Assembly (NCBI GenBank): GCA_016184115.1
Contig: JACPDH010000091.1
Span: forward strand, 1 to 45,589
Origin: Acidobacteriota bacterium
GTDB taxonomy: Bacteria; Acidobacteriota; Thermoanaerobaculia; Gp7-AA8
DNA: 45,589 nucleotides
Reading direction: 5' to 3'
Part shown: in pieces, positions 8,060 to 17,343 of the stretch
How the letters are laid out: each line of letters begins with the position of its first letter
Position numbering within the stretch: position 1 is the stretch's first letter
Translations under genes and position numbers: made by a program
The notes under the pieces: generated by a model
Told to the model about the DNA's origin: nothing
Seen by the model: only the letters and a program-made list of their open reading frames with translations
The model's database searches: none

Positions 8060-9157
8060 TCAGCTGTTCGTATCGCGGATTGCCGATACGAGATCGCGAA
8101 TCTCGGATTCGATCGACGTATACGCCGAATCGCAGGCGGCGGCGAGCGCTTCGTCGCTCGCGTCCGCCCCAGGCATGGTACCGACCGCCCACTCGAGCAG
8201 CACGGCGCGACGCGGTCGCCGCGGAAATGCACTGCGAACTTCCGGCGACAGCAGCACGATGACGTGGTAGTGATCGAGGTTAGGAACCTGGATGATCGCC
8301 TTCGGAATCGATCGCGCGATGTCGAGTCCTTTCGATGCCATGTGCGCGGCGACGCGCCGATCGACCGGAGCCGGGTCGAGCCCCGCGCTCGAGAAGATGA
8401 AACCTTGCTCCCCCATCGCCGTACCGATGGCTTCGGCCATGAGACTGAGCGTTGAGTTATGTGAGTCGACGAAGAGGATTCGGAACGCCTCCGATCCAGG
8501 GTGCTTGGCGTATTCGCCGGTGCACATGTAAAGCGTTTCCATCCCGATGTTGCGCGCCTGATCGGAGACGCGCTCGAGCCGGCGTGTCGCCTGCACGAGC
8601 GGATTCAGTGCGTCGAACGGCAAGCGGCCCTCGGTAAAGGCGAGCGTGAGGTCCGCCGTCACCTTGTCACGCATCAAGTCGACCGCCTCGTCGGTCTCGA
8701 TCGTGCGGCGCGCGAGCTCCGGATCCTCGCTCACGAACGCGCGGATCGCGTCGCGAAGCATCGGAACCGCGAGTCCCGCGATCTGCTTCAAGTTGTCGAC
8801 CTGCACCGGAACCTCGACCTTCGTCAGCCGGAGCGCTTCGCGCGCGATGCTCTCGGCGTAGTCGCCAACCCGCTCGAGCTCGAGATTGACCTTGATCGCG
8901 GAGTAGGCGAACCGCAGAAGGCTGGCTGCCGGTTGGTGCCGCACGAGAAATTCGAGACAGAGACGGTCGAGCTGCTTTTCCATCTCGTCGATGAACTGGT
9001 CGCGCAGAATGACCGCGAACGCAAGTTGGCGGTCGCGCTCCGCGACCGCACGCACACTCGCCTCGATCGCCTTGGCGGCGAGCTCTCCCATCTCGGTAAT
9101 CTTCGACCTGATTTGTTCCAGGTCGCGTTGAAGTGAAACCTCGAGGTGCGTCGTCAA
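8060..9157 (-). CDS. PhoU fused to an inactive low-molecular-weight phosphatase-like domain
   Basis: This 365-residue protein has a full PhoU unit (about 1-215) with both metal-site motifs (LELERVGDYAESI near 95 and RRLERVSDQARNI near 195). It is joined to a C-terminal domain (about 225-365) that resembles low-molecular-weight protein tyrosine phosphatases or ArsC. The P-loop reads FVDSHNSTLSLMAEA where active enzymes have FVCxGNxCRSxMAEA. The nucleophilic Cys is Asp231 and the Arg is Leu237, while Asn234, Ser238 and MAEA are kept. It should therefore be catalytically dead but might still bind phosphate or a protein. The start is a TTG at 9157 with GGGAG upstream. It precedes pstS, so a phosphate-sensing role is likely. 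The effect of the extra domain is unknown. Confidence 0.82.
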   Translation of the reverse strand: MTTHLEVSLQRDLEQIRSKITEMGELAAKAIEASVRAVAERDRQLAFAVILRDQFIDEMEKQLDRLCLEFLVRHQPAASLLRFAYSAIKVNLELERVGDYAESIAREALRLTKVEVPVQVDNLKQIAGLAVPMLRDAIRAFVSEDPELARRTIETDEAVDLMRDKVTADLTLAFTEGRLPFDALNPLVQATRRLERVSDQARNIGMETLYMCTGEYAKHPGSEAFRILFVDSHNSTLSLMAEAIGTAMGEQGFIFSSAGLDPAPVDRRVAAHMASKGLDIARSIPKAIIQVPNLDHYHVIVLLSPEVRSAFPRRPRRAVLLEWAVGTMPGADASDEALAAACDSAYTSIESEIRDLVSAIRDTNS

Positions 9158-9199
9158 CGTGCACTCCCTCTCGCGGGCGCTTCCTGCGCTCTCTCCACG

Positions 9200-9260
9200 A
9201 GCATAGGACCAGCCTCACCGCAGAGCAAGCGCACGCTTACCAAAACTGCAGCCTCACCGC
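9200..9260 (-). promoter_or_regulatory. Candidate promoter with a perfect 12-bp direct repeat
   Basis: Upstream of the PhoU-fusion gene the minus strand has a -10-like TATGCT (9200-9205) and a -35-like TTGCTC (9223-9228) with a 17-bp spacer. The 12-mer CAGCCTCACCGC (plus strand) occurs twice, at 9210-9221 within the spacer and at 9249-9260. Repeats placed like this are often regulator sites, but no known box is matched. The rest of 9158-9607 contains no convincing gene. Confidence 0.3.
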
Positions 9261-9528
9261 GCCGTCCGCCAGCGCGGACGAAGTGTCCTCGGGGGCGACA
9301 TATCGACAATCGACGTTGAAAACGGGGCCTTGTCCCGCTCGGGCGGCTTACCCATATCGACCGTCGCGGCCTTACTCGCCCCTCCCTCACAGAACGTTGA
9401 CACGGCCCGGCGGCTCCGCACATCTCCCGCGCAATCAGTGACTTCCCGCGGCTCAGTGGCGCCAGCTTTCGATCGCGGGCTTCACGGTCGCCCGAATTGG
9501 TGCGCCCGCTCACAGTCGTGAAACCTCG

Positions 9529-9544
9529 TGGCACGGGCATTGAT
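9529..9544 (+). promoter_or_regulatory. Weak sigma54-like element upstream of the OmpA lipoprotein
   Basis: TGGCACG followed at the right distance by TTGAT resembles a sigma54 promoter (TGGCACG-N4-TTGC). The -24 half is perfect, but the -12 half lacks the near-invariant GC, so activity is doubtful. It lies about 64 bp before the start codon at 9608. Confidence 0.2.
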
Positions 9545-9607
9545 ATGAGTTCCGGGCAGGACGCGGGCGTGGCTCGCCACCCTGCGCCAGGGACAAAGGA
9601 GGCCGTC

Positions 9608-10252
9608 ATGCTGAAGAAATCGATCTCAACCGTCGCGCTCGCGAGTCTCATCGCCGCCGCCTGTATTTCGAGCGACGATCCGAACAAGCGGACGAAACAG
9701 GGAGCGGCGGTCGGTGCTGCGACCGGCGCGGTGGTCGGTGCCGTGGTGGGCCATCAGAAGGACAAGAAGACCGAAGGCGCCGCCATCGGTGCGGTGGCGG
9801 GCGCAGGCATTGGCGCCCTCATCGGCCGGAAGATGGACAAGCAGCAGCAGGAGCTCGAGCAGCTCCAGGGCGTCGAGGTGACGCGACCGGCTGAAGACAG
9901 GATCGACCTCGCCATTCGTAACGAGATCCTCTTCGACGTCGACTCGGCGACGCTCCGTCCGCGTGCGCGGGCGACGCTCGACGAGCTTGCCGACGTATTC
10001 AAGAAGTACCCCGACACGACGCTCCGGATCGAAGGTCATGCCGACTCGACAGGCACGTACGCCCACAACCAGCGTCTGTCGGACCGGCGCGCGGAGGCCG
10101 TGCAGAACTACCTCGCAACGCGAGGCGTGAGCGACGCGCGCATCTACGCAGTCGGCTACGGCGAGACCGAGCCGCGTGCGTCGAACGCAACCGCCGAGGG
10201 GCGGCAGCTCAACCGCCGCGTCGAGATCAGCGTCAAGGCGACCGAGGGTTGA
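9608..10252 (+). CDS. OmpA-family outer-membrane lipoprotein with glycine zipper
   Basis: This 214-residue lipoprotein starts at the ATG at 9608, preceded by AGGAGG. A signal peptide ends in SLIAAAC, the lipobox Cys. Residues about 35-80 form a glycine-zipper region of repeated small residues (GAAVGAATGAVVGAVVG, GAAIGAVAGAGIGALIG), and a Gln-rich linker follows. The C-terminal OmpA/Pal domain has the peptidoglycan-binding motif (FDVDSATLRP, IEGHADSTG, NQRLSDRRAEAV, GYGETEP, NRRVEI). This architecture matches YiaD/Pal-like proteins that tie the outer membrane to peptidoglycan. It stands alone and faces prfC convergently across a hairpin. An upstream in-frame GTG at 9497 would bury the signal peptide and was rejected. 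Confidence 0.9.
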   Translation: MLKKSISTVALASLIAAACISSDDPNKRTKQGAAVGAATGAVVGAVVGHQKDKKTEGAAIGAVAGAGIGALIGRKMDKQQQELEQLQGVEVTRPAEDRIDLAIRNEILFDVDSATLRPRARATLDELADVFKKYPDTTLRIEGHADSTGTYAHNQRLSDRRAEAVQNYLATRGVSDARIYAVGYGETEPRASNATAEGRQLNRRVEISVKATEG

Positions 10253-10281
10253 CGCGCAGGACGAGCATCTGACGGTTCCGC

Positions 10282-10312
10282 GAGGCAGGCGACGCAATGC
10301 GTTGCCTGCCTC
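10282..10312. terminator. Bidirectional hairpin between the OmpA lipoprotein and prfC
   Basis: A near-perfect inverted repeat of 15-bp arms (GAGGCAGGCGACGCA against TGCGTTGCCTGCCTC, one G-T wobble) lies between two converging genes. It is followed by only a short T-run (ATTT). It probably serves as a terminator for one or both. Confidence 0.55.
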
Positions 10313-10377
10313 ATTTGCGACCTGCCGCGCTCGAGCCGGCTGCGCTCCAGCGTTTCGTCGACGCGCCCTAACCCGGA

Positions 10378-11982
<1,605 letters not shown>

Positions 11983-12080
11983 CGTGCGGCTGGCTGAAGC
12001 TCCAGTCGTCCGGAGTTATTCCTGTCCCGCCAGGCGATCGAAACGCTCAGCGCCGCAGAGACTCGCGGACCGTTCGATTC

Positions 12081-12130
12081 ATGCACCGCTTCGCGCCGCC
12101 GTGACGGCCAGCAGCCGTTGACACCAGCCC
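12081..12130 (+). repeat. Dispersed ~50-bp repeat, copy 1
   Basis: This stretch in the prfC-arsR gap matches 17344-17393 at about 39 of 50 bases by eye. The shared features are ATGC, CGCTTCGC, a small dyad around ACGGCC/GCCGTTG and the end AGCCC. It has no coding potential. The remaining intergenic DNA here (11983-12173) shows nothing else recognisable. Confidence 0.6.
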
Positions 12131-12173
12131 CCCACGCAGCACGGCGTTTTGAAACCGTCATCGCAATCGCGCC

Positions 12174-12611
12174 CTAACCGGCCGAGAGAAGCTTTTCCGC
12201 TTTCTCGATCGCGATCGCCACCGCAGGCTGGTCGAGTCGTGTGAGATCGAGTCCCACGCCGCAGAGCTCCTCGAGCGGAACACGCCGAATCGACTTGATC
12301 AGCACGGCGTCCGCGCGAACAGTCGCATCGCGCGCAGAGCTTTCGGCGATCGCGTCGAGGAGAGCCCGATTCGCCGTGCCATCGACGAGACGGTACTCGA
12401 CCCATCGTCCATCCTTCTTCTCGACGACGAGCCCCGCCTTCTTCAATTCCGAGAGGTGCTCCGACACCGTTGACGCCGCGAGCTTCACCACCGCGCCGAT
12501 CTGGCAGCCGCAGAGCGGCCCGTCGCGAAGCATGAGAAGGATTCGAAGGCGCGCCGGGTGACCGATCGCCTTATGAGTCTGGACTGCCCGCGCGAGTGGT
12601 GTCACCGTCAT
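12174..12611 (-). CDS. ArsR-family metalloregulator
   Basis: This 145-residue winged-helix repressor of the ArsR/SmtB family has the recognition region STVSEHLSELKKAGLV and the wing DGRWVEYRL. A Cys pair in PLCGCQIG sits where ArsR proteins carry their As(III)/Sb(III) ligands (ELCVCDL), and another Cys lies near the C-terminus (ELCGVGL). That supports arsenite or a similar soft metal as inducer. The gene is last in a minus-strand group: permease, mini-thioredoxin, ACR3 remnant, arsR. An inverted repeat at the permease start could be its operator. It starts with ATG at 12611 and its stop codon lies in a GGTTAGG context. Confidence 0.88.
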   Translation of the reverse strand: MTVTPLARAVQTHKAIGHPARLRILLMLRDGPLCGCQIGAVVKLAASTVSEHLSELKKAGLVVEKKDGRWVEYRLVDGTANRALLDAIAESSARDATVRADAVLIKSIRRVPLEELCGVGLDLTRLDQPAVAIAIEKAEKLLSAG

Positions 12612-12639
12612 CGTTTCACCCCGCCTCTCGAGGGCCGCA

Positions 12640-12885
12640 TCATCGCACGACCTCGCCTTCCTCGCAGCCGATTCCCGCCTCGTACCACCCGCGCGTCGCG
12701 AGACACAGCGAACAAACCGAGAGCATCACCGGCACTTCGACGAGAACGCCGACAACCGTCGCGAGCGCCGCGCCCGAGCCGGGCCCGTAGAGCGCGATTG
12801 CCGTCGCCACTGCGAGCTCGAAGAAGTTCGACGATTGACTCGCGCATGACGCGTTCTCGCCCAGTCGAACGCCGGTCGGCGCGCC
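12640..12885 (-). pseudogene. C-terminal remnant of an ACR3-type arsenite permease
   Basis: Directly after the thioredoxin stop codon, in the same frame, 81 sense codons run to a TGA at 12640-12642. They read like the end of an ACR3 arsenite efflux protein. Recognisable pieces are [20 protein letters not shown], then [16 protein letters not shown], then [11 protein letters not shown], which match the last two membrane helices of that family. There is no start codon and the first ~270 residues expected for ACR3 are missing. An internal deletion joining the thioredoxin gene to the pump's 3' end is the simplest explanation. It lies between thioredoxin and arsR, as expected for an ars operon. The family match is from memory of conserved ACR3 motifs. 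Confidence 0.75.
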
Positions 12886-13125
12886 CTACGAAATCCCCAA
12901 CAGCTCCCTGATCTCCTGCGCCTTCGGGATCCTCCCCGCAATGACGATGATTCCGTCGACGACGACGGCTGGCGTTGACATGATGCCGAGGGTGGCCATC
13001 CGCGCGTACGACTCCTCCTTCACGAGCTCGACCTGAATACCCGCCGACTCGACGACGTGCTGAACGACGCGCAGCGTTTCCTTACAACGAGTGCAGCCGG
13101 GACCGAGAACTTCGATGCGATGCAT
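12886..13125 (-). CDS. Mini-thioredoxin (redox-active disulfide protein 2 family)
   Basis: This 79-residue protein has the compact thioredoxin fold of the MTH895/TM0996 type. Its active site CTRC is in the motif GPGCTRCKETLR near the N-terminus, the cis-Pro motif is MSTPAVVVDG, and the protein ends in a helix (AQEIRELLGIS). Such proteins are regularly encoded beside ArsP/DUF318 permeases and arsR and may reduce or pass a thiol-bound metalloid. It lies 16 bp after the permease gene, and the ACR3 remnant follows its stop codon without a gap. It starts with ATG at 13125. Confidence 0.88.
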   Translation of the reverse strand: MHRIEVLGPGCTRCKETLRVVQHVVESAGIQVELVKEESYARMATLGIMSTPAVVVDGIIVIAGRIPKAQEIRELLGIS

Positions 13126-13141
13126 GAGTTGTCTCCGTGAA

Positions 13142-14200
13142 TCAAAGAACCGCGTTGAACAGCACGCCGACGGCGAGGATGCCGACGGCTACGGTCGCGA
13201 CGAATGTGGCGATGAGGACAGGCCTCAGAACCTTGCGCAGGATGATGATCTCGGGAAGCGACAGCGCGATCACCGACATCATGAACGCGAGCACCGTACC
13301 TAACGCAGCTCCTTTGCCAAGGAGTGCCTGGACGACGGGGATGATCGCCGCTGCGTTCGAGTACATCGGTACACCTAACAGAACCGCGAGCGGCACTGCC
13401 CACCAGGCGTCGCGCCCCATGAACGATGCGAGGAAGTTCGTCGGCACGTAGCCATGGATTCCCGCGCCCACCGCGATCCCGAGTACGACGTACGGCCAGA
13501 CCTTCCCGACGATCTCACGCACCGCCACGCGTCCTGCGGCAAGCCGCTCGCTCCAGCGTGGCGGCAGTTCCTCTCTCGTGTCTCCCCTGGCCATCGCATA
13601 GACCCAGGGCTCGACGCGCCGCTCGAGCTTCAGCCGGCCAATCGTCCACCCGGCAACGATTGCGATCGCGAGCCCTGTGCCGAGGTAGAGCGCGGCGACC
13701 CTCCAGCCAAACAGACCGAAGAGGAGGACGAGGGCCACCTCGTTCACCATCGGCGCTGAAATGAGAAACGACAGCGTCACGCCGAGCGGGACACCCGCGG
13801 TGACGAAGCCGATGAAGAGCGGCACGGCCGAGCAGGAGCAGAACGGCGTCGCGACACCGAAGACGGCGGCGAGGACGTTCCCACCCGCCTCTCGCCGGCC
13901 GGCGAGAAGCCGGCGCGCGCGCTCCGGCGTGAGGTAGGTCCGCAGCACGCCGACGACGAAGACGACCGCGACGAGAAGCAGGAGCACCTTCGGCACTTCG
14001 AAAAGAAAGAACTCCATCGACGCGCCGAGGTGGGTGTCGCGCTCGAGCGGCAACAGACTGTAAGTCGCGAACGCCGCGATGCGCGCGAGTTGCGTGTAGA
14101 CGACGACTGCGGCCATGGCTGCGATCGACCACATGGCCGCATTCGCCAGACGACGACTCCCACGACTCGCTGCATCGATGCTGTCAGGCATGAGCGTCAT
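13142..14200 (-). CDS. ArsP-like (DUF318/SO_0444 family) permease
   Basis: This 352-residue inner-membrane protein has about eight to ten helices and the family motif TPFCSCSAVP with a Cys pair, followed by SAPMVNEVAL. A second family motif is GVPMYSNAAAIIPVV near the C-terminus. Members include ArsP, which exports trivalent organoarsenicals, and SO_0444-type proteins linked to metal efflux. The neighbouring mini-thioredoxin and ArsR favour an arsenic role. I chose the ATG at 14200 (MTLMPDS); an ATG at 14191 is an alternative, and the arginine-rich upstream reading is not credible. A perfect inverted repeat overlaps the 14200 start. Confidence 0.82.
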   Translation of the reverse strand: MTLMPDSIDAASRGSRRLANAAMWSIAAMAAVVVYTQLARIAAFATYSLLPLERDTHLGASMEFFLFEVPKVLLLLVAVVFVVGVLRTYLTPERARRLLAGRREAGGNVLAAVFGVATPFCSCSAVPLFIGFVTAGVPLGVTLSFLISAPMVNEVALVLLFGLFGWRVAALYLGTGLAIAIVAGWTIGRLKLERRVEPWVYAMARGDTREELPPRWSERLAAGRVAVREIVGKVWPYVVLGIAVGAGIHGYVPTNFLASFMGRDAWWAVPLAVLLGVPMYSNAAAIIPVVQALLGKGAALGTVLAFMMSVIALSLPEIIILRKVLRPVLIATFVATVAVGILAVGVLFNAVL

Positions 14201-14218
14201 TTCGGAAGATCCCGAAAT
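14199..14218. promoter_or_regulatory. Perfect inverted repeat at the permease start, candidate ArsR operator
   Basis: ATTTCGG-N6-CCGAAAT is a perfect 7+7 dyad covering the start codon and leader of the permease gene. It is AT-richer than its surroundings. Its position before the first gene of an arsR-containing operon makes it a reasonable repressor site, though no consensus operator is matched. Confidence 0.4.
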
Positions 14219-14352
14219 AACGTAAGCCGGCCGGCGAAGCCTCGAAGTGTCGCGAATCACGCGACTGCGTGCGGAACGAACTCGGGAGCGGGCCGAGCGC
14301 GCGGAAGGCAACGCGGGGGGGCGACGAGGCCACCGCTAGGGAAGCGGTTTTC

Positions 14353-14712
14353 CTAGCCGTGATGCCGCCGCAATTCTCGCAGCAGGATCTCCGCGTCGCG
14401 CGACTCCCCGAGATCACCTTCGGCCGCGGTGTACTCGTCGATCGTGACGGCGACGCCGTAGCTCATTCCTTCGCGGTCGAAATCGGATCGAACGACGCGC
14501 CCCGTGCAGCGAACGTTGATCGAATCGGGAACGCGAAGTACGAACTCGATCTGCTCGCCTCCCTCGAATGGAAACGCAGCGGTAAAAAAGACACCGAGTC
14601 CGCTGAGGTCGCGCGTGATTCCGGTGCCGCCGCGCAGTTCGATCGGGATCCTCACGGGAAGTCGTTCAGCTCGTCGTCTCTCGTCCACGGAGGCTCCTTC
14701 TCTCACGGTCAT
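14353..14712 (-). CDS. PilZ-domain protein
   Basis: This 119-residue single PilZ domain is expected to bind cyclic di-GMP and act as a small effector. The two binding motifs are visible: RxxxR within RRRAERLPVR near residue 13, and the D/NxSxxG motif as RDLSGLGVFF near residue 34. A beta-barrel pattern follows (IEFVLRVP, CTGRVVRS, YGVAVTIDEY) and a charged C-terminal helix closes the protein. It is transcribed away from ppk across a 173-bp gap in which I see no further gene. The output partner is unknown. Confidence 0.82.
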   Translation of the reverse strand: MTVREGASVDERRRAERLPVRIPIELRGGTGITRDLSGLGVFFTAAFPFEGGEQIEFVLRVPDSINVRCTGRVVRSDFDREGMSYGVAVTIDEYTAAEGDLGESRDAEILLRELRRHHG

Positions 14713-14885
14713 GCGCTGCGGGATCGTACCGAATCACGCAGCGATTGGAAAACAGAGATCGCAACCGCACGGAACATCGACATCGCGACCGAATCGTCCA
14801 CGCGCGCCTCAGGCCCTGGCGCCGCGACGCCCGGCTGTGCCTCGAGAATCCGACGCGGTAGTATTCTCGCGATCAGAATCGAGTC

Positions 14886-17081
14886 ATGACCGTCGAACCC
14901 ACGAAGAGTGCGCCGAGCGAACCGGGCGATCTCCCGGCATCGCCGCTGATCAACCGCGAGCTGAGCTGGCTCGACTTCAACCGCCGCGTTCTCGCCGAGG
15001 CGGAGAACGCGGCAGTGCCGCTCCTCGAACGGGTCAAGTTCGCGGCGATCACGTCGAACAACCTCGACGAGTTCTTCATGGTGCGCGGCGGCGGAATCAA
15101 AGCGCTGATGCGCGCGGGGCTGCAAGGCCCGTCGACGGACGGCATGTTGCCGAAGCAGCAGTGGCGCGGCGTGCGCAAGAAGGCGCGCGCCCTGCTCGAT
15201 GACATGTACGCGCTGCTGCAGAAGGAGCTACTCCCGAAACTCGCGAAGGAAGGGCTCCGCGTCGTCAGCGCGAAGGAGCTGAGCAACAAGGAATCGGCCG
15301 AGCTCGAGAAGTACTTCGCCCGCCAGGTCGAGCCGCTTCTCACTCCGCTTGCGACCGATCCGGGGCACCCTTTCCCATTCCTCGCGAATCTCTTCGTATC
15401 GCTCGCGGTACAGATCTCCACGCCGAAGGGAGAGGAGTCATGGGCCTTCCTCAAAGTTCCCCCTTCGGTGCCGCGGTTCATCGACGTTCCGGGTGACGGC
15501 AAGCTGATCCCGGTCGAGCAGCTGATCGGCCATTTCGCCGGGCGTCTCTTTCCAGGGCTCCAGGTCGGCGCCACGGTTCCGTTGCGCGTCATTCGCAACG
15601 CCGACATCGCACTGCGCGAAGACGAGGTGCTCGACCTCTTGAAGTCGGTCGAGTCGGAGCTTCGCCGCCGCGATCGGAAGGAGACGGTCTGGATGGAGAT
15701 CGGCGAAGGGGCGGACCCCGCGCTCGTCGATCTGCTCGCGGAAGCGACCGGGACACCGACCGACGACATCTACGTCGCGAGCGGGATGCTCAAGGTCTCC
15801 GACCTGATGCAGCTCGTCTTCGTGAAGGGAAAGTCGTCGCTTCGCGACGAGCCGTTCAACCCGCGCATTCCGGCGCCCTTCGCGTCGAGCGAGGACATCT
15901 TCTCGATCGTTCGTCGCGGCGACATCCTGCTCCACCGTCCTTACGACTCGTTCGGCGCCGTCGTCGAGTTCGTTCAGTCTGCGGCGGACGACGCCGACGT
16001 CCTCGCGATCAAAATGACGCTTTACAGGACCGATCGCGACTCGCCGATCGTCGCGGCGCTCGCGCGGGCCGCGCGTTCGGGCAAGCAGGTGACGGCGATC
16101 GTCGAGCTTCAGGCGCGTTTCGACGAATCGAAAAACATCGAGTGGGCTCGCCAGCTCGAGCTCGCCGGCGTCCAGGTCGTCTACGGGCTCGTCGGCATCA
16201 AGACGCACTGCAAGATCTGCCTCGTGGTCCGCCGGGAAGGGGACGACCTCCGCCGCTACGTGCACCTGTCGACCGGCAACTACAACGCCCGTACCGCCGC
16301 GCTGTACACCGACATCGACCTCTTCACCTCCGACGACGACTTCGGCGACGATGCGGCGCAGGTGATGAACATCCTCACCGGCTTTTCGATCGCCAGCGTC
16401 CAGGACGTCTTCGATGGTCGCGATGCCGGGCTCGAGTGGAAACGCTTCACCGTGTCGCCGATGGACTACCACCGGCGCGTCGTCGCGTTGATTCGCCGCG
16501 AGATCGACCACGCGAAGGCGGGACGCGGTGGCTCGATCAAGGCAAAGCTGAACGCACTCGTCGACCGCACGGTGATTAGCACGCTTTACGAAGCGAGTCG
16601 CGCCGGCGTGAAGATCGACCTCAACATCCGCGGCGTCTGCTGCCTCATCCCCGGCCTTCCTGGAATCAGCGACAACATCCGCGTCATCGCGGTCATCGAC
16701 CGATTCCTCGAGCATTCGCGCGCCTTCTGCTTCGGAAATGGAGGCGAACGCGAGGTCTACGTCTCGAGCGGCGACTGGATGCCGCGCAACTTCTTCCGTC
16801 GCGTCGAGCTGACGTTCCCGATCCGCGCCAAGGCGCTTCAGGCGCGCATCGTCGACGAGATCATCGGCAGCTGCTTCGCCGACGACGTGAAGGGATGGGA
16901 GCTCGGCTCGGACGGCGCGTACCGCCGGCGCACACCCGGCACCTCCCCGCTTCGCAGCCAGCAGCGCTTCATCGAAACGGCCCGCAGCGAGGCCTACAGC
17001 TTCGGACCGTACGAGCAGACGATCTTCGAGCCCGGCTCATTCCGGAAGAAGATGAAGAAGGCGAAAAAGAAGAAGAAGTAA
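14886..17081 (+). CDS. ppk1: Polyphosphate kinase 1
   Basis: This 731-residue PPK1 makes polyphosphate from ATP. The N-terminal domain starts with NRELSWLDFNRRVL and has NNLDEFFMVR. The two PLD-like catalytic domains contain the autophosphorylated histidine region (His441 in IKTHCKICLV) and the second essential histidine (His610 in FLEHSRAFCF), plus STGNYNARTA and GDWMPRN. The length is normal. The extreme C-terminus is a lysine-rich tail (KKMKKAKKKKK) that is probably disordered. It lies near the Pho/Pst genes, which fits phosphate storage, but it is a separate transcription unit. It starts with ATG at 14886, and heptameric repeats begin right after its stop codon. Confidence 0.96.
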   Translation: MTVEPTKSAPSEPGDLPASPLINRELSWLDFNRRVLAEAENAAVPLLERVKFAAITSNNLDEFFMVRGGGIKALMRAGLQGPSTDGMLPKQQWRGVRKKARALLDDMYALLQKELLPKLAKEGLRVVSAKELSNKESAELEKYFARQVEPLLTPLATDPGHPFPFLANLFVSLAVQISTPKGEESWAFLKVPPSVPRFIDVPGDGKLIPVEQLIGHFAGRLFPGLQVGATVPLRVIRNADIALREDEVLDLLKSVESELRRRDRKETVWMEIGEGADPALVDLLAEATGTPTDDIYVASGMLKVSDLMQLVFVKGKSSLRDEPFNPRIPAPFASSEDIFSIVRRGDILLHRPYDSFGAVVEFVQSAADDADVLAIKMTLYRTDRDSPIVAALARAARSGKQVTAIVELQARFDESKNIEWARQLELAGVQVVYGLVGIKTHCKICLVVRREGDDLRRYVHLSTGNYNARTAALYTDIDLFTSDDDFGDDAAQVMNILTGFSIASVQDVFDGRDAGLEWKRFTVSPMDYHRRVVALIRREIDHAKAGRGGSIKAKLNALVDRTVISTLYEASRAGVKIDLNIRGVCCLIPGLPGISDNIRVIAVIDRFLEHSRAFCFGNGGEREVYVSSGDWMPRNFFRRVELTFPIRAKALQARIVDEIIGSCFADDVKGWELGSDGAYRRRTPGTSPLRSQQRFIETARSEAYSFGPYEQTIFEPGSFRKKMKKAKKKKK

Positions 17082-17163
17082 CGCGGAACGCGGAACGCGA
17101 AACGCGCAATGCGGAACGCGAAACGCGCAATGCGGAACGCGGAAAGCGCAACGCGAAACGCGC
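17082..17163 (+). repeat. Heptameric tandem repeat array after ppk1
   Basis: About eleven imperfect 7-bp units of the type GGAACGC, GAAACGC and GCAATGC run head to tail immediately after the ppk1 stop codon. The period is strictly seven bases, so it is not coding. Related arrays occur elsewhere in this window. Confidence 0.85.
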
Positions 17164-17167
17164 CGGT

Positions 17168-17313
17168 TGTCGTCCCGATCCCGCGAAGCGGGAGAGGGAC
17201 CTCGCAGGCTGGTGCAATTGAGGTCTTCAGCCCTGCGCTCGTGGCTCGAGAGTACAAGCCTGCGAGGTCCCTCGTCGCTCCCCCGCTTCGCGGGGTCGCT
17301 TCTCGGGACGACA
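17168..17313. repeat. Large inverted repeat with internal hairpins
   Basis: The segments 17168-17210 and 17257-17313 are inverted copies of each other (beginning TGTCGTCCCGA and ending CCTCGCAGGCT on one strand), with a ~14-bp length difference and a 46-bp spacer. Each arm contains its own GC hairpin (CCCGC-GAA-GCGGG and CCCCGC-TTC-GCGGGG). The whole could form a cruciform or a strong RNA structure. No coding potential is seen. Confidence 0.7.
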
Positions 17314-17343
17314 CGGCGCATCCGGCGCTGCCTCCCCCAATCC

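Noticed and set aside
9158-9528. A small gene in the PhoU-fusion/OmpA gap
   Set aside because: No frame there has a ribosome site with plausible composition; the open frames are Arg/Pro/Ser-rich and overlap candidate promoter elements.
9529-9544. A firm sigma54 promoter upstream of the OmpA lipoprotein
   Set aside because: The -12 element is TTGAT and lacks the near-invariant GC, and no phased dyads were found upstream. It is listed only as a weak element.
12608-12941. Alternative small genes in other frames over the ACR3 remnant
   Set aside because: Those frames are Arg/Ser-rich and unlike any protein family, whereas the third frame gives recognisable ACR3 sequence.
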